64,000 nt of DNA. Source: Hyphomicrobiales bacterium (GTDB lineage: Bacteria; Pseudomonadota; Alphaproteobacteria; Rhizobiales; Beijerinckiaceae). The position numbers were made by a program, and so were the translations under genes. The stretch lies in the NCBI GenBank assembly GCA_930633495.1, contig CAKNFJ010000001.1, positions 1,054,001 to 1,118,000 of the forward strand, read 5' to 3'. The notes under the pieces were generated by a model. That model did no database searches. It had not been told where the DNA came from and saw only the letters and a program-made list of their open reading frames with translations. How positions within the stretch are numbered: position 1 is the first letter of the stretch; each line of letters opens with the position of its first letter. Positions 63,501-64,000 of this stretch are shown here, one piece after another.

Positions 63501-64000
63501 GCGACGATCTGACCGAGGCGATCCGCCGGCTGCGGCAGGCGATCGGGGCGCTCAATCGCGAAGGGCGCGAAAGGCTTATCGCCGCCTTCGACGTCGTCAA
63601 CGGCCATTTTCAGCGGCTCTTCGGCGTGCTGTTCGGCGGTGGCGAGGCGGAGCTGCGGCTCGTGGATTCGGAAGATCCGCTCGACGCCGGGCTGGAGATC
63701 TTCGCCCGCCCGCCCGGCAAGAAGCCGCAGGTGATGACGCTGCTCTCCGGCGGCGAGCAGGCGCTGACCGCGACGGCGCTGATCTTCGCCGTGTTCCTGA
63801 CCAATCCCTCGCCGATCTGCGTGCTCGACGAGGTCGACGCGCCGCTCGACGACGCCAATGTCGAGCGTTATTGCGACCTGCTCGTCGACATGGCCCGGAA
63901 CACGCAGACGCGCTTCATCCTGATCACGCACAACCCGATCACCATGGCGCGGATGGAACGGCTCTTCGGCGTGACCATGGCCGAACGTGGCGTCAGCCAG
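60596..64000 (+). CDS. smc: Chromosome segregation protein SMC (C-terminus beyond window)
   Basis: ATG 60596; open for 1135 codons to the window end, so only about the last 20 residues are likely missing. The N-terminal ATPase head is MHLTRLKLAGFKTFVEPTEF with Walker A GPNGCGKSN. A long Ala/Arg/Glu coiled coil (about 170-480) leads to the hinge (about 490-590), and a second coil (590-950) to the C-terminal head with the signature LLSGGEQALTATAL and Walker B ICVLDEVDAPLDD. It folds and segregates the chromosome. A repeat arm directly upstream may provide its ribosome site. Confidence 0.97.
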   Translation, partial: MHLTRLKLAGFKTFVEPTEFLIEPGLTGVVGPNGCGKSNLVEALRWVMGESSFKNMRGSGMDDVIFGGSNERPARNMAEVSLTLDNSDRKAPAAFNEVDVLEVTRRIEREEGSTYRINGKEVRARDVQLLFADAATGARSPALVRQGQISEIISAKPQSRRRILEDAAGIAGLHSRRHEAELRLKGAEDNLTRLEDVLGEIDGQIEALQRQARQAGRYRSLAADIRRAEAVLALIALQAARAQEAQAGHVLAEAVRGVADQTVLQAEAAKRQAIAAHEMPALREGEATAAAALVRLKRGLDEIEAENRRARQRAEELGRRLAELQADLTRQETIGRDAAESLARLGEEDAALAREGDGAGSSAEAAVTAQREAEAALVAAEAEQATAQAALSDLAAHRGALERALREAREREQRTTGERDKLRRELEALDASDAKTLLDRLREALALAEKAMKAAEAEAGAARAAVGAAREREAALRAPLAEADRRAQRLDTEIGTLRKLLAPAGGDGWPPILEAVDVAKGYEIALGAALGDDLDASTETAAPAHWDDTGAGSGDPALPEGAEPLLAHVEAPAALRRRLAQIGVVARADGETLRHALRPGQILISREGDLWRWDGFTSAADAPSPSARRLSEKNRLVDLEREAKAARKSADTARRALEAVGAEAGKAAQAETAAIEASRQARRAVEQAREQLSIAERRAAETLVKRSTLAEAIKRLGHAVSEAAQQVAAQETGLAALPASPELDNALLKARVLLGEARAAASDARARVQTLAREAELRARRRSSIAADTAAWTARAAASLQTADETRRRITAASAEHRTLLEAPDTFLTERRRLVAEIEQAEGARRDAADRLAAGETALAEADRQARLALEGLSGARERRASAEARLDAARQRVADIIRQIEDGLDTGLDGLQAIAGVKPGDALPESEALERRLANLKSERERLGAVNLRADNELSEVKAKRESLSGERDDLTEAIRRLRQAIGALNREGRERLIAAFDVVNGHFQRLFGVLFGGGEAELRLVDSEDPLDAGLEIFARPPGKKPQVMTLLSGGEQALTATALIFAVFLTNPSPICVLDEVDAPLDDANVERYCDLLVDMARNTQTRFILITHNPITMARMERLFGVTMAERGVSQ

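Overview
The window is a continuous stretch of high-GC (roughly two-thirds G+C) alphaproteobacterial chromosome. It most resembles a member of the Hyphomicrobiales (Rhizobiales), plausibly near Bosea or Bradyrhizobium. The evidence is: a CcrM-type GANTC methyltransferase, a PdhS/PleC-like histidine kinase, phasins, a DUF1150-Hsp20 pair, tandem DUF1236 proteins, a GTTC-N7-GTTC alphaproteobacterial SOS box, a tRNA-His with A73 and a G1-U72 pair, and the neighbourhood mutY / DUF721 / dsbA-like / smc. Genus is inference; no 16S gene is present. There is no prophage, integron, IS transposase or CRISPR array. Long ORFs antisense to real genes are high-GC shadows and are omitted.

Layout. 1-3.6 kb: two tandem TerC membrane proteins, then a haloacetate dehalogenase-like hydrolase translationally coupled to a tartrate/malate dehydrogenase. 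3.8-10.2 kb: pheS and pheT separated by a family-21 type glycosyltransferase, a LOG-family protein, and rpmI-rplT. 10.4-14.2 kb: a divergent MFS/TetR pair with three copies of a palindromic operator, and a divergent LysR/SDR pair. 14.3-18.2 kb: infC with an ATT start, a GT4 glycosyltransferase, a palindrome-bounded 262-bp element, an alpha/beta hydrolase, DUF1150 and Hsp20. 18.5-25.4 kb: tRNA-His, two phasin-type proteins, a large histidine kinase, a BrnT-type toxin with an XRE-like antitoxin, and mgtE. 25.7-31.7 kb: a glutathione transferase, a DMT exporter, and a LysR-tctB-tctA-tctC tricarboxylate transporter locus. 31.9-36.4 kb: two DUF1236 proteins, then upp, URC4-like and URC1-like genes forming a URC-type uracil catabolism operon, then a 53-residue membrane protein. 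36.9-41.4 kb: glyQ and glyS with a Fic-domain gene between them. 41.6-46.4 kb: three small secreted proteins, a TrmN6-like methyltransferase, DUF2007, polyprenyl diphosphate synthase, Nudix hydrolase and ispE. 46.4-54.2 kb: TPR protein, small lipoprotein, ETF-ubiquinone oxidoreductase, family-4 UDG, zinc metallopeptidase, and a short GT2-like protein divergent from a radical SAM protein with an SOS box between them. 54.4-64 kb: RNase HII, CcrM, MutY, a variant L,D-transpeptidase, a K+ channel, DUF721 (DciA-like), a DsbA-like protein and smc (cut by the window end).

Most of the content is core housekeeping. The unusual points are: (i) the Fic gene with its own palindromic promoter wedged into glyQS, together with an AT-rich insertion in glyS; (ii) the three-gene URC uracil-degradation cluster; (iii) the SOS box shared by a radical SAM gene and a glycosyltransferase-like gene; (iv) the triple operator between MFS and TetR; (v) a BrnT toxin paired with an XRE-type rather than BrnA-type antitoxin; (vi) an L,D-transpeptidase that lacks the usual catalytic His and the Arg after the Cys; and (vii) several families of intergenic inverted repeats, one of which abuts and may supply the ribosome binding site of smc.
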